DNA of 47,127 bases, taken from positions 1 to 47,127 of the forward strand of contig CALXLD010000027.1 in assembly GCA_944389105.1 (NCBI GenBank), written 5' to 3'. The notes beneath the pieces were generated by a model. The model ran no database searches. It was not told where the DNA came from and was given only the letters and a program-made list of their open reading frames with translations. Positions 1 to 7,234 of this stretch are shown piece by piece. The stretch is from an uncultured Spirochaetaceae bacterium. GTDB taxonomy: Bacteria; Spirochaetota; Spirochaetia; Sphaerochaetales; Sphaerochaetaceae. The position numbers and the translations under genes were made by a program. Numbering within the stretch: position 1 is the first letter of the stretch; each line of letters begins with the position of its first letter.

Positions 1-40
1 TCAATTCACAACAATCTGCCCTGTTAATTCTTTACAGGTA

Positions 41-77
41 ATAAAATAAGGAGCGGCTCCTTGGAATACCGCTCCTT
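41..77 (-). terminator. Rho-independent terminator after the tRNA
   Basis: A perfect 9-bp inverted repeat (48-56 with 69-77, arms AAGGAGCGG and CCGCTCCTT) encloses a 12-base loop. On the minus strand it is followed by ATTTTAT. It lies about 45 bases past the 3' end of the minus-strand tRNA, where a tRNA transcript would be expected to end. Confidence 0.7.
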
Positions 78-120
78 GCTTTGCAATAAAAGGCTTTGTA
101 TCACCTTTTGTGTCTTAAGA

Positions 121-193
121 TGGGCCCTGCTGGATTTGAACCGGCGACCCAAGGATTATGAGTCCTTTGCTCTAACCGCTGAGCTAAAGGCCC
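121..193 (-). tRNA. tRNA with CAU anticodon, probably tRNA-Ile2
   Basis: A complete 73-base cloverleaf can be folded on the minus strand: 7-bp acceptor stem (GGGCCTT with AGGGCCC, one G-U), D arm GCTC/GAGC, a perfect 5-bp anticodon stem, anticodon loop CTCATAA, and a T arm with loop TTCAAAT. The anticodon is CAU, so it is either elongator tRNA-Met or the AUA-reading tRNA-Ile2, whose C34 is modified to lysidine by TilS. Base pairs C4-G69 and C5-G68, which favour TilS recognition in E. coli, are present, and the body closely resembles E. coli tRNA-Ile2. I therefore prefer Ile2. The T stem has a C51/A63 mismatch. The 3' CCA is not encoded: the discriminator A is followed by TCT. The tail must be added by a nucleotidyltransferase such as the one at 20111. 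Confidence 0.88.
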
Positions 194-219
194 TAGTCGT
201 AGTTGCTACAACTTGGATG

Positions 220-248
220 AAGATATCAGTTATTCATAATAATTTCAA
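220..248 (-). promoter_or_regulatory. Promoter of the tRNA gene
   Basis: On the minus strand, TTGAAA (243-248) and TATCTT (220-225) are separated by exactly 17 bases. They lie about 27 bases upstream of the mature tRNA 5' end, as expected for a sigma-70-type promoter driving a tRNA. Confidence 0.5.
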
Positions 249-285
249 GAGCCTTTCTATGCTTATTGAGGCCGATGAAATGCAG

Positions 286-310
286 CCAGCCTTCCTTGGC
301 GGAAGGCTGG
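286..310 (-). terminator. Hairpin after ygeW, possible terminator
   Basis: A perfect 10-bp inverted repeat (286-295 with 301-310) with a 5-base loop lies just past the ygeW stop codon. On the minus strand it lacks a proper U-run (CTGCATTTC follows). On the plus strand it is followed by a T-rich stretch. It may be a bidirectional or weak terminator, or a 3' stabilising hairpin. Confidence 0.45.
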
Positions 311-319
311 ATAATGCTT

Positions 320-1522
320 TTATTTGATTCTTGGCTTTGCTGTATCCAGAAGCTCACCGAGCTTTGCAGATGGATTCTGGAACTTTGCAAGGAAGATCAT
401 GGCTGCAATTATATATGGCTTATAAGATGCCTCTTTATAGAGAGGAACAAGATAGCGGTCGAATACAGAAGCATCAACTTCGCCCTCTTTGCAGGATACA
501 CCTGTGATATCTGCAGGAAGACAATGCATATAAAGAGCTTTTCCATCCTTTGTTGTCTTCATGAGCTCTTCTGTACATGTCCAGTTCTTGAACTTAGCAT
601 TGTTCTCAAGACACTTCTTCTCAAGATCCTTCAGCTCATCAAACCTTCCCTCGCCTACAAGCTTAGTGCGCTCTTCCATGACAGCAAATGGTGCCCATGA
701 CTTTGGATATACGATATCTGCATCCTTGAATGCCTCTTCCATAGTATTGACCTTCCTGTAGGATCCACCGGAAGCCTTTGCATTCTTTGCAGCTATTTCC
801 TCAACATCGCTCATCACCTCATATCCTTCCGGATGAGCAAGAACTACATCCATTCCGAAACGGGTAAAGAGTCCGATAACGCCCTGAGGAACTGAAAGCG
901 GCTTGCCATATGACGGAGAGTATGCCCATGTCATAGCAACCTTCTTTCCCTTGAGATTCTCAACTCCGCCGAAATAATTGATAACATGAAGCATATCTGC
1001 CATGCACTGTGTAGGATGATCTATATCACACTGCAGGTTCACAAGAGTCGGCCTCTGCTCAAGAACACCATCTCTATAACCTTCCTGAACAGCTTCAGAC
1101 ACACTCTTCATGTAGGTATATCCCTTGCCGATATACATATCGTCGCGGATACCTATTACATCAGCCATGAAGGAAATCATATTAGCTGTCTCTCTGACAG
1201 TCTCGCCATGTGCAATCTGGGAAACCTTCTCATCAAGATCCTGGACTTCAAGACCAAGAAGGTTGCATGCCGAGGCAAATGAGAACCTTGTCCTTGTCGA
1301 ATTATCACGGAAAACAGAAATCCCGAGCCCAGAGTCAAATACCTTAGAGGAAATATTGTTTTCCCTCATTCCCCTGAGGATTTCAGCTACTTGGAAAACA
1401 GCTGCAATCTCATCATCGCTTTCCTTCCAGGTATGGAAGAAGTCATTAAGGTACATGTTGGATGTGTTGAGCTTCTTCAGCTCTTCGATCATCTTCCGGA
1501 TCTCACCCTTGTCTTTTGCCAT
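320..1522 (-). CDS. ygeW: Knotted carbamoyltransferase YgeW
   Basis: A 400-residue member of the aspartate/ornithine carbamoyltransferase superfamily, closest in my recognition to the knotted YgeW branch. The carbamoyl-phosphate site STRTR is at residues 75-79, a DHPTQ segment near 168-172, and an HCLP motif near 336-340. The true substrate of YgeW is not firmly known. In E. coli the gene lies beside the xdh and ssnA/ygfK genes, linked to anaerobic purine breakdown, and the present window repeats that association with yedEF/selD and two xdh systems. The start was set at the ATG at 1522 because AAGGAGG lies 6 bases upstream. An upstream in-frame ATG (1549) would swallow that site and lacks its own. 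It is a single-gene transcript with a tRNA behind it. E. coli partners such as ygeX, ygeY, hyuA, ygfK and ssnA are not in this window. Confidence 0.85.
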   Translation of the reverse strand: MAKDKGEIRKMIEELKKLNTSNMYLNDFFHTWKESDDEIAAVFQVAEILRGMRENNISSKVFDSGLGISVFRDNSTRTRFSFASACNLLGLEVQDLDEKVSQIAHGETVRETANMISFMADVIGIRDDMYIGKGYTYMKSVSEAVQEGYRDGVLEQRPTLVNLQCDIDHPTQCMADMLHVINYFGGVENLKGKKVAMTWAYSPSYGKPLSVPQGVIGLFTRFGMDVVLAHPEGYEVMSDVEEIAAKNAKASGGSYRKVNTMEEAFKDADIVYPKSWAPFAVMEERTKLVGEGRFDELKDLEKKCLENNAKFKNWTCTEELMKTTKDGKALYMHCLPADITGVSCKEGEVDASVFDRYLVPLYKEASYKPYIIAAMIFLAKFQNPSAKLGELLDTAKPRIK

Positions 1523-1612
1523 TGTGGTCCTCCTTGGCTTTGCACTCAAACTCTATCATAGCATCTCTGACCTTGCAATCAGATTGTTGCAATACGTTGC
1601 AGTCATATTATG

Positions 1613-1641
1613 AAAAACTCCGGTTAAGCTGAAGATCCGGA
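1613..1641 (-). terminator. Terminator of the selenium operon
   Basis: On the minus strand a short stem TCCGG/CCGGA (1637-1641 with 1619-1623) is followed by GTTTTTC. It sits about 7 bases after the stop of the Nif11-like ORF and before the ygeW promoter. The stem is short, so termination strength is uncertain. Confidence 0.5.
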
Positions 1642-1647
1642 TAATAT

Positions 1648-1887
1648 CTAGCTATTCTGTCTTAGATGTTCAGGAACTTCACTTCCATCATTTTCATGAC
1701 CATTATACAGCTCAACATCTTCTTCAGTTATCATAAACCCATATTCAGCAGCATAAGGAATCAGCACTTCTCTGGTAATCAACGCAGGATCACCTTTATA
1801 ATTCATGATTCTTTCATCAAGCCCTTCCCTGGCATCCTGATTTTCATCAACGAAAAGAAGGAATGCATCCATAATGTTATCAGCCAT
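1648..1887 (-). CDS. Small acidic protein, Nif11-like
   Basis: A 79-residue protein with a good ribosome site (GGAGG, 5 bases before the ATG). The spacing of Phe9, Phe12, the central helix and the late A-E-Y-G-F-x-I-T-E-E-D segment (about residues 46-56) resembles the Nif11 helical domain, which occurs in nitrogen-fixation-associated proteins and as leader regions of some peptide natural products. There is no glycine-glycine cleavage site, core peptide or modification enzyme nearby, so a peptide precursor role is not supported. It follows selD on the same strand after 66 bases and precedes the putative terminator, so it may be the last gene of the selenium operon. Function unknown; the family call is tentative. 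Confidence 0.6.
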   Translation of the reverse strand: MADNIMDAFLLFVDENQDAREGLDERIMNYKGDPALITREVLIPYAAEYGFMITEEDVELYNGHENDGSEVPEHLRQNS

Positions 1888-1953
1888 AATCCCTCCAGAT
1901 TCATTCTATAGCAATTATCAGGATGCAAGAACAGAAATATACCATGAATCCTC

Positions 1954-2964
1954 TCAGACCACTTTTACATGCATTTCCTGAAAACGGACTGCCTCACCTA
2001 TCACAAATGCTGTATCAAGACGCTTCATGTAGATTCCTGCATCATCGGGAGACATGAAAAGCAGAAGCCCGCCAGATGTCTCCGGAGAGAAAAGCATATC
2101 CCTGAAATAAAGAGGACAGCTTTCAGGAACAAAGACCTTATCAGCAAGATAATCCTCATTTGTATACCGCCCCTCCGGAACGAAACCGAAACGGGCAGCC
2201 TCTTCAGCACCTGGAAGGAATCTAAGATCCTCTGATCTTATCAGCAGAGTAACACCGGATGCAGAAGCAGCTTCATAGCTATGTCCCATAAGAGAAAACC
2301 CGGTAACATCCGTAGCCGCATGGATATCAAGCCCATCTGCAGCTTCCCAGGCTTTTTTATTGAGTGTTCTCATCTGCTCTATCGCTTCCTTGGCGTCTGT
2401 TTCACCAGCTTTATGGGCAGTCATCAGGAGCCCAACACCAAGCCTTTTCGTCAGGACAGCAACATCCCCCGGCCGTACTCCATGATTTGACCAGATTCTA
2501 TCCTTTTTCGCAAAACCCGTGACAGCAAGTCCGAATTTTGGCTCGCGATCAGAAAGAGTATGACCGCCTGCAATAACAACTCCGGCTTCACCTGCCTTAC
2601 GTATTGCACCGATCATAATCCGCCGCATGATGCTTATATCCAGACACGAAGGGAAGCACATAAGGCTCATAGCAATCCTTGGCTCTCCACCCATTGCATA
2701 GATATCAGAAATGGCATTTGCAGCAGCTATCTCTCCGAAAATCTCCGGGTCATCAACCATAGGAGGAAAGAAATCAACAGTTTCAATCAGCGCTTTATCG
2801 CCGATATCATAAACAAGAGCATCATCCGAGCTCTCAAACCCTTCAATCAGACTGCGGCTTCTTACCTGCTCGAGATTATCCAGAGCTTTATGAAGATCCC
2901 CAGGAGGAAGCTTGGCATTGCAGCCAGAGCTTCTGACAAGGGATGTAAGCCTTATCTCTTCCAT
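1954..2964 (-). CDS. selD: Selenide, water dikinase SelD
   Basis: A 336-residue enzyme that makes selenophosphate from selenide and ATP. The N-terminal S-G-C-N-A-K segment places the catalytic Cys at residue 15 and Lys at 18, equivalent to C17 and K20 of E. coli SelD. The catalytic residue is Cys, not Sec. The AIRS-type ATP-binding fold follows, with recognisable segments AGGHTL and DVTGFSLMGH. Its start codon lies inside the end of the DUF3343 gene (13-base overlap), so translation is probably coupled. Selenophosphate feeds Sec, selenouridine or labile-Se molybdenum hydroxylases. The neighbours (yedE, yedF, DUF3343, xdh) point to the last use, although Sec synthesis elsewhere in the genome cannot be excluded. 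Confidence 0.95.
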   Translation of the reverse strand: MEEIRLTSLVRSSGCNAKLPPGDLHKALDNLEQVRSRSLIEGFESSDDALVYDIGDKALIETVDFFPPMVDDPEIFGEIAAANAISDIYAMGGEPRIAMSLMCFPSCLDISIMRRIMIGAIRKAGEAGVVIAGGHTLSDREPKFGLAVTGFAKKDRIWSNHGVRPGDVAVLTKRLGVGLLMTAHKAGETDAKEAIEQMRTLNKKAWEAADGLDIHAATDVTGFSLMGHSYEAASASGVTLLIRSEDLRFLPGAEEAARFGFVPEGRYTNEDYLADKVFVPESCPLYFRDMLFSPETSGGLLLFMSPDDAGIYMKRLDTAFVIGEAVRFQEMHVKVV

Positions 2965-3185
2965 ATCTCTCTCCAGATATCCCCGTCTTTAATATATACA
3001 GCTTCGGTATTCTCATCCGTATCTGCTGCATCAAACGGGGATGTGAAGAATACAGCAGAACCACAGGATGAGGAAAGAGAACGGGGGACGGGCTTCAGGA
3101 CAGCACTCCCACCAATCCTCTTGCGGAACATAATAGCTCCATAATGGCTATGGAATGTCGCTACTTTGAGATTATCAGTTTCCAA
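2952..3185 (-). CDS. DUF3343 putative Se/S carrier protein
   Basis: A protein of up to 77 residues with the hallmark P-R-x-L-S-S-S-C-G segment (about residues 34-42) and an N-terminal stretch typical of DUF3343 proteins, which often accompany YedF and SelD in organisms with selenium-dependent molybdenum hydroxylases. The single conserved Cys could carry a persulfide or selenopersulfide; that is inference. The start is uncertain: the frame opens with TTG at 3185, overlapping the yedF end by 25 bases, and the site AGGA upstream is distant. A shorter product starting at an internal codon would lose part of the first strand. It overlaps selD at its 3' end. Confidence 0.75.
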   Translation of the reverse strand: METDNLKVATFHSHYGAIMFRKRIGGSAVLKPVPRSLSSSCGSAVFFTSPFDAADTDENTEAVYIKDGDIWREIWKR

Positions 3186-3367
3186 TTCTGGCCAGCTTCC
3201 TCAACCTTAACCTTGTATCCAAGCGCTGTCGCATACCTGGAGACATTCTCCTTGGAGGCTCTGTTGTCAACGAGAACAGCAAGACCTTCCGGACTATCCT
3301 TAAGCGCTTTCTTTGTCATTATCACCGGTTCCGGGCAGCTGTATCCAGATGTATCAAGTTCAGTCAT
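3161..3367 (-). CDS. yedF: YedF, TusA-like selenium/sulfur carrier
   Basis: A 68-residue single-domain protein of the SirA/TusA/YedF family. The C-P-E-P motif has its Cys at residue 11, the residue that carries sulfur (or, by inference, selenium) in this family. Longer YedF proteins fuse this domain to a DsrE-like part; here a separate DUF3343 gene follows instead. The start at 3367 is preceded by AAGGAGG and forms a TGATG stop-start overlap with yedE, so the two are translationally coupled. A GTG three bases upstream is possible but would put the codon too close to the ribosome site. Confidence 0.88.
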   Translation of the reverse strand: MTELDTSGYSCPEPVIMTKKALKDSPEGLAVLVDNRASKENVSRYATALGYKVKVEEAGQNWKLIISK

Positions 3368-4431
3368 CACTTCCTCCTTTCCCTGAGAGTAACAATCGAA
3401 GCTATTGCAAGAAGAATAAGGATACCACCTACAACAGCAATCTTGCCATTTATTCCAGGACCGGTATTGGCACTGGAAGCAAGAGAGAAATTATGGGCAA
3501 ACGCCGACCCTGCAATCATGCCTAGAACAGCAACAGCACTGTCGGATGAACCCTCACCTGCAAGTATGAGCTGGCGGAGAGGACATCCTCCAAGCATCAC
3601 AGAGCCAAGCCCGACTGCAGCCATCCCGAGGAAATTCCAGAGATGCATCGGGTGGGATACAGGCTGATCTGCAAAGCCCAGGGAGAATTTCCCGGTAATG
3701 AGATTGCCGGCAAGAACTGCAATGAAGATTGCCACGAATCCGGAGATCAGGGTGAAATCACGGACAAGAAATATGTCCCTTATACCTCCCGCCATGCAGA
3801 GTCTGGTACGCTGCGAGGCAACTCCGACAGCAAGTCCGGCAAGAAGCGATGCTGCAGCAGGAGCATGCATCGAGCCTGGTCCTGTTTCTGAAAAGAGGAA
3901 AAGAGACGGGACTGCGAGAAACAGGACGAAAAGAAGTATGGTCATGAACGGAATGGCTGTACCTTCCAGCCTTGTCTGCTTCTCAGCCTTTCCAAGGGTG
4001 AATCCATTTGCGAGAAATATACATCCAACCCCTATACCTGCAATGAATCCCAGCAGCCCGACGAGGGCATTCAGATCTCCTCCTCCAAGTCGGATAACCA
4101 TCCGCAGAGGACACCCAAGAAAGACAAGAGCCCCGACCATCACGATAAAAGCTATGATAAAGCGGAGAAGCGGAGATGAACCACCGCGGGGCCGGAAATC
4201 CCCTGTAATCACACTGAGGACAAATGACCCGAGTATGATTCCGATTATCTCGGGCCTCACATATTCCACAATGGGAACTGTGTGCAGATGCATAGCTCCT
4301 GCCGTATCACGCAGGAAACATGCAATGCAGAATCCCATGTTACCGGGATTTCCCAGTACCGTAAGCACAATAGCTGCTATGCCGATAATAGCACCGGCAA
4401 CAGCAAGCTTTCCTTTTTCTGCGATTCTCAT
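3367..4431 (-). CDS. yedE: YedE-family selenium-associated membrane transporter
   Basis: About 354 residues with around nine to ten hydrophobic segments and two half-repeats, each carrying a G-C-P-L-R motif (the YeeE/YedE fold, putative transport of sulfur or selenium species). Another conserved Cys lies in N-M-G-F-C-I-A-C-F near the first helix. The yedE, yedF, selD order is typical of the selenium-metabolism subfamily. The start is uncertain: I chose the ATG at 4431 (M-R-I-A-E-K), and the ATG at 4449 is an alternative. Neither has a clear ribosome site. The longest reading, from 4494, would run into the divergent gene's start and is unlikely. Confidence 0.85.
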   Translation of the reverse strand: MRIAEKGKLAVAGAIIGIAAIVLTVLGNPGNMGFCIACFLRDTAGAMHLHTVPIVEYVRPEIIGIILGSFVLSVITGDFRPRGGSSPLLRFIIAFIVMVGALVFLGCPLRMVIRLGGGDLNALVGLLGFIAGIGVGCIFLANGFTLGKAEKQTRLEGTAIPFMTILLFVLFLAVPSLFLFSETGPGSMHAPAAASLLAGLAVGVASQRTRLCMAGGIRDIFLVRDFTLISGFVAIFIAVLAGNLITGKFSLGFADQPVSHPMHLWNFLGMAAVGLGSVMLGGCPLRQLILAGEGSSDSAVAVLGMIAGSAFAHNFSLASSANTGPGINGKIAVVGGILILLAIASIVTLRERRK

Positions 4432-4476
4432 AGTTAATGATTCTACCATTGTATTATGGAGAACACAATGACAGTG

Positions 4477-4492
4477 TGATACAATCAGAACC
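4477..4492 (+). promoter_or_regulatory. Extended -10 promoter, probable leaderless start
   Basis: TGA-TACAAT (TG at 4477-4478, hexamer 4480-4485) ends 7 bases before the ATG at 4493. No Shine-Dalgarno sequence precedes that ATG. Transcription would begin at or next to the start codon. The same arrangement precedes four other genes in the window. Confidence 0.6.
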
Positions 4493-5632
4493 ATGAAGAG
4501 AATCTATCTCGACAATGCGTCTACGGCTTTTCCGAAAGCTCCGGGAACAGCTGCAGCAATTGCCGATTATATTGATAATGGCTGCATCAACCTGTACAGG
4601 ACTGAAAGCCGGCTTATCGAGAATGGCTTTGATATACTCCTATCGCTGCGGAACATGGTCTCTGAACTATACAATTACAGCCATCAGGAGTGCATAGCAT
4701 TCACAAGGAACATAACTGAATCGCTCAACTGGATAATAAAAGGGCTTTTCCGTGAAGGTGACCATGTAATCGTCTCCTCAAATGAGCATAATGCCGTGAT
4801 GAGAACAGTAAATCAGGCTGGGCTTAATATCTCCCGGATACCTTCTGACAGACATGGATACAATGACTACTCCACCCTTGAGGAGATGATCACAAGGGAA
4901 ACAAAAGGAATCATAATAAATGCAGCAAGCAACGTAACAGGAGCTGTCCAGAATCTTGAAATACCGGGAGAAGCCGCAGAAAAACACGGCCTGCTGTTTA
5001 TTGTAGATACAGCTCAGGCATCTCCTTATCTTGATATTGATATGGAAGCTCTCTCGATATCAGCGCTTGGCTTTACGGGACACAAGGGATTCCTTGGACC
5101 GGAAGGAACAGGAGGAATGATAATAAGAAGGGAAATCGCAGAGAGAATCTCCCCTCTTATTGCAGGAGGTACAGGAAGCGAGAGCGACAGCGAGGCCCTT
5201 CCATCAACCCTTCCTGAGAGGCTGTCTCCAGGAACTGAGAACATGACAGGGCTTGCAGGGCTGGCGAAGGCAATGGCATGGAGCATTGCAGAAAGAAAGG
5301 AATCCTTCTCCCATGAGATGTACATGACAAGGAAGCTCTATGAAGGAATAAAGGAAATAGACGGGCTTGAAATCGCCGGTGCGGGAATTGATGAGCCAAG
5401 AACTGCTATTCTTTCTGTGGTATCCGGGAAAATGGATATAGCTGAAATTGCGGCAAAGCTTCTGGACAGGGGAAACATAGAAACGAGAGTCGGCCTGCAT
5501 TGCGCACCATCAGCGCACAGAAGCATCGGGACATTCCCGACAGGAACCTTGCGTTTTTCACCCGGTCCATTCACTACGGAAGATGAAATCGATGAAACAC
5601 TTACCATTCTCAAGGAGATAACTGATGAATAA
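4493..5632 (+). CDS. Cysteine desulfurase-family protein (class V aminotransferase)
   Basis: A 379-residue PLP enzyme of the SufS/CsdB-like group. Visible features are E-H-N at 98-100, V-D-T-A-Q-A with the PLP-contacting Asp172 and Gln175, G-H-K-G with the Schiff-base Lys198, and G-L-H-C-A-P with the catalytic-loop Cys337. This form, with a GLHCAP loop and a late H-x-x-x-G-T, is common next to selenium-dependent molybdenum hydroxylase genes. It may release Se or S from (seleno)cysteine for the yedF/selD pathway or for the sulfido/selenido ligand of Moco. The gene is divergent from yedE and overlaps the following xdhC-like gene by 8 bases (ATGAATAA). Transcription probably starts at the ATG. 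Confidence 0.88.
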   Translation: MKRIYLDNASTAFPKAPGTAAAIADYIDNGCINLYRTESRLIENGFDILLSLRNMVSELYNYSHQECIAFTRNITESLNWIIKGLFREGDHVIVSSNEHNAVMRTVNQAGLNISRIPSDRHGYNDYSTLEEMITRETKGIIINAASNVTGAVQNLEIPGEAAEKHGLLFIVDTAQASPYLDIDMEALSISALGFTGHKGFLGPEGTGGMIIRREIAERISPLIAGGTGSESDSEALPSTLPERLSPGTENMTGLAGLAKAMAWSIAERKESFSHEMYMTRKLYEGIKEIDGLEIAGAGIDEPRTAILSVVSGKMDIAEIAAKLLDRGNIETRVGLHCAPSAHRSIGTFPTGTLRFSPGPFTTEDEIDETLTILKEITDE

Positions 5633-6557
5633 TTACTACAGCGCATTTCTGGAGGCACTCGGAAGAGGAAGTCTTGAAAGAAGAACCATAATAGAATCAG
5701 GGGAAGAAGCTATCTTCCAGAATGGAAGACAGATTGCAGCAACTTCCGATGCAGATTTCACATCCCCTGATCTGACAGAAACAATAAAAGCAGAACCCCA
5801 CCTGATTCTCTTCGGATCAGGGCATGTCGGAAAGGCACTGTATGATCTCGGAGTCCTTCAGAATATGAAAATGACTGTTCTTGATGACAGAGAAGAGCTT
5901 CTGACAGAAGAAAGGTTCCCGAAAGCAGAAAGATTTATAGCACCTTTTGAAGACCTGCTCAGCAGAGAATATGATGCAGTAGCTCCGGCTTATGTTATTT
6001 TCACGCACGGTCACTCATTCGATACAGACTGTCTGAGATACGCTTTATCCCGCCCTGCATCTTATATCGGGATGATCGGTTCAAAGGGAAAGAGTGCCAG
6101 AGCTATTTCAGAAATGAAAGCAGAGGGATTTTCCGAGAGCCTGCTTGCAGATGTACATGCCCCGATAGGACTTCCAATCGGAGCAGAAACACCTGAGGAA
6201 ATCGCAGTATCAATAATGGCTGAGATAATCTCCGTGTTCAGAAAAGGAGAACATTTCACGACAATAAACCCTGAGCTGCTGAAGACAATGGCAGAAAATA
6301 CCGGAATAGCTGTCAGGATAATCAGCAAGAAGGGATCTGCTCCGCGCGCAGCAGGATCTGTAATGTTCGTTATGAGGGACAGTACAGCAGGAACAATCGG
6401 GGGCGGAGCTATAGAGAATGAAGCAATTTCAGAAGCAAGGAAAATGCTGGACAATAAGATAAAATGCCAGACAAGGCATTACAATCTTTCCGCCGAAGGA
6501 GACTTAGGGATGGTATGCGGAGGAGATGAAACCCTTCTTTTCACGCTTGTGAAATGA
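5625..6557 (+). CDS. xdhC: XdhC-family Moco maturation factor, domains in reversed order
   Basis: A 310-residue protein combining both XdhC domains. Residues about 57-205 form the Rossmann half (G-S-G-H-V-G at 64-69, the T-H-G-H segment at 127-130, G-M-I-G-S at 149-153, and the A-P-I-G...G-A-E-T-P-E-E-I signature at 179-193). Residues about 222-310 form the CoxI half (G-S-A-P-R at 237-241, G-T-I-G-G-G at 257-262, L-G-M-V-C-G-G at 294-300). In the XdhC/PucA proteins I know, the CoxI half comes first. XdhC proteins bind Moco and aid insertion of the terminal sulfur (here perhaps selenium) ligand into xanthine dehydrogenase-type enzymes. It is translationally coupled to the desulfurase gene, a sensible donor-carrier pair. 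The 3' end overlaps the convergent flavodoxin gene by 17 bases. Note that the E. coli symbol xdhC denotes an Fe-S subunit; here it means the maturation factor. Confidence 0.88.
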   Translation: MNNYYSAFLEALGRGSLERRTIIESGEEAIFQNGRQIAATSDADFTSPDLTETIKAEPHLILFGSGHVGKALYDLGVLQNMKMTVLDDREELLTEERFPKAERFIAPFEDLLSREYDAVAPAYVIFTHGHSFDTDCLRYALSRPASYIGMIGSKGKSARAISEMKAEGFSESLLADVHAPIGLPIGAETPEEIAVSIMAEIISVFRKGEHFTTINPELLKTMAENTGIAVRIISKKGSAPRAAGSVMFVMRDSTAGTIGGGAIENEAISEARKMLDNKIKCQTRHYNLSAEGDLGMVCGGDETLLFTLVK

Positions 6558-7068
6558 ATTCAATAAGAGGTTCCAGATAGCTTTCATCCATCCAGTCTGC
6601 ACTTCCGGCAGTCTCTAGGATGATTTTCTCAAGATCACTTCGTTTCTCCGGCTTTGTCTTCTCTGCGGATCTTCTTACTACTGAAAGAAGATTCTTGTCC
6701 ATGAAAGAAAGCTGTTCTTCGTCCAGAGCACCTCTGCCGTAAAAAAGAGGTACTGTCTCAAGCTTTCCCTTAAGGTTCCTCTTTTTTATGGAATCTATCG
6801 TATCATCGGAAACGGGTGAAGCACCTACTGCAAATACAGCGATACGCTTTGATGAAAAATCATCTGCGTATTTCTTAAGGAAATCAATGCCGGTAATCTT
6901 CCCAGCATATACCCCGCCAACGAGAATGATTGTGTCAAACTCCTCTACAAGATGGGGTGTCAGACCTTCATTTTCTATAACCACAGCAGGAATCCGCTTA
7001 CCAAGAATAAGCGAATATGCTTTGGATGCTCCATACTTCGATCTGAAAACTACAGCAGTCTTAGACAT
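6541..7068 (-). CDS. Flavodoxin-domain protein
   Basis: A 175-residue protein of the flavodoxin/HemG-like family. It starts with a strand followed by a phosphate-binding loop (about residues 8-13), and later shows a V-G-G-V-Y-A-G loop (about 51-57), matching FMN-binding flavodoxin-fold proteins. It could carry electrons for a neighbouring oxidoreductase; that is inference. The start at 7068 has GGAGGAG 2 bases upstream; a longer in-frame start is less likely. It has its own promoter (TTGCAA and TATCAT, spacing 17) and is separated from the xdh operon by a terminator, so it is probably expressed independently. Confidence 0.78.
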   Translation of the reverse strand: MSKTAVVFRSKYGASKAYSLILGKRIPAVVIENEGLTPHLVEEFDTIILVGGVYAGKITGIDFLKKYADDFSSKRIAVFAVGASPVSDDTIDSIKKRNLKGKLETVPLFYGRGALDEEQLSFMDKNLLSVVRRSAEKTKPEKRSDLEKIILETAGSADWMDESYLEPLIEFISQA

Positions 7069-7083
7069 CTCTCCTCCACAAGC

Positions 7084-7112
7084 ATGATACAACACCGAAA
7101 CCTGATTTGCAA
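7084..7112 (-). promoter_or_regulatory. Promoter of the flavodoxin-like gene
   Basis: On the minus strand TTGCAA (7107-7112) and TATCAT (7084-7089) are exactly 17 bases apart, about 15 bases upstream of the start codon. Both boxes fit the sigma-70 consensus moderately well. Confidence 0.55.
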
Positions 7113-7164
7113 AATAGTGTTCGACGCTTCTTTTCCTATTCCTTTTCTGCTGTCACGGAGAAAG

Positions 7165-7196
7165 AGGGAAAAACAAAGCAGGACCGAAGTCCTGCT
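7165..7196 (-). terminator. Terminator of the xdh operon
   Basis: A perfect 8-bp stem AGCAGGAC/GTCCTGCT (7177-7184 with 7189-7196) closed by a TTCG tetraloop on the minus strand, followed by TTGTTTTTCCC. It lies about 40 bases after the xdhD stop and is a strong intrinsic terminator. Confidence 0.88.
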
Positions 7197-7234
7197 CAGG
7201 TTTTGCCAGAAAAGATTCCACTGAGGCCCAGCAA

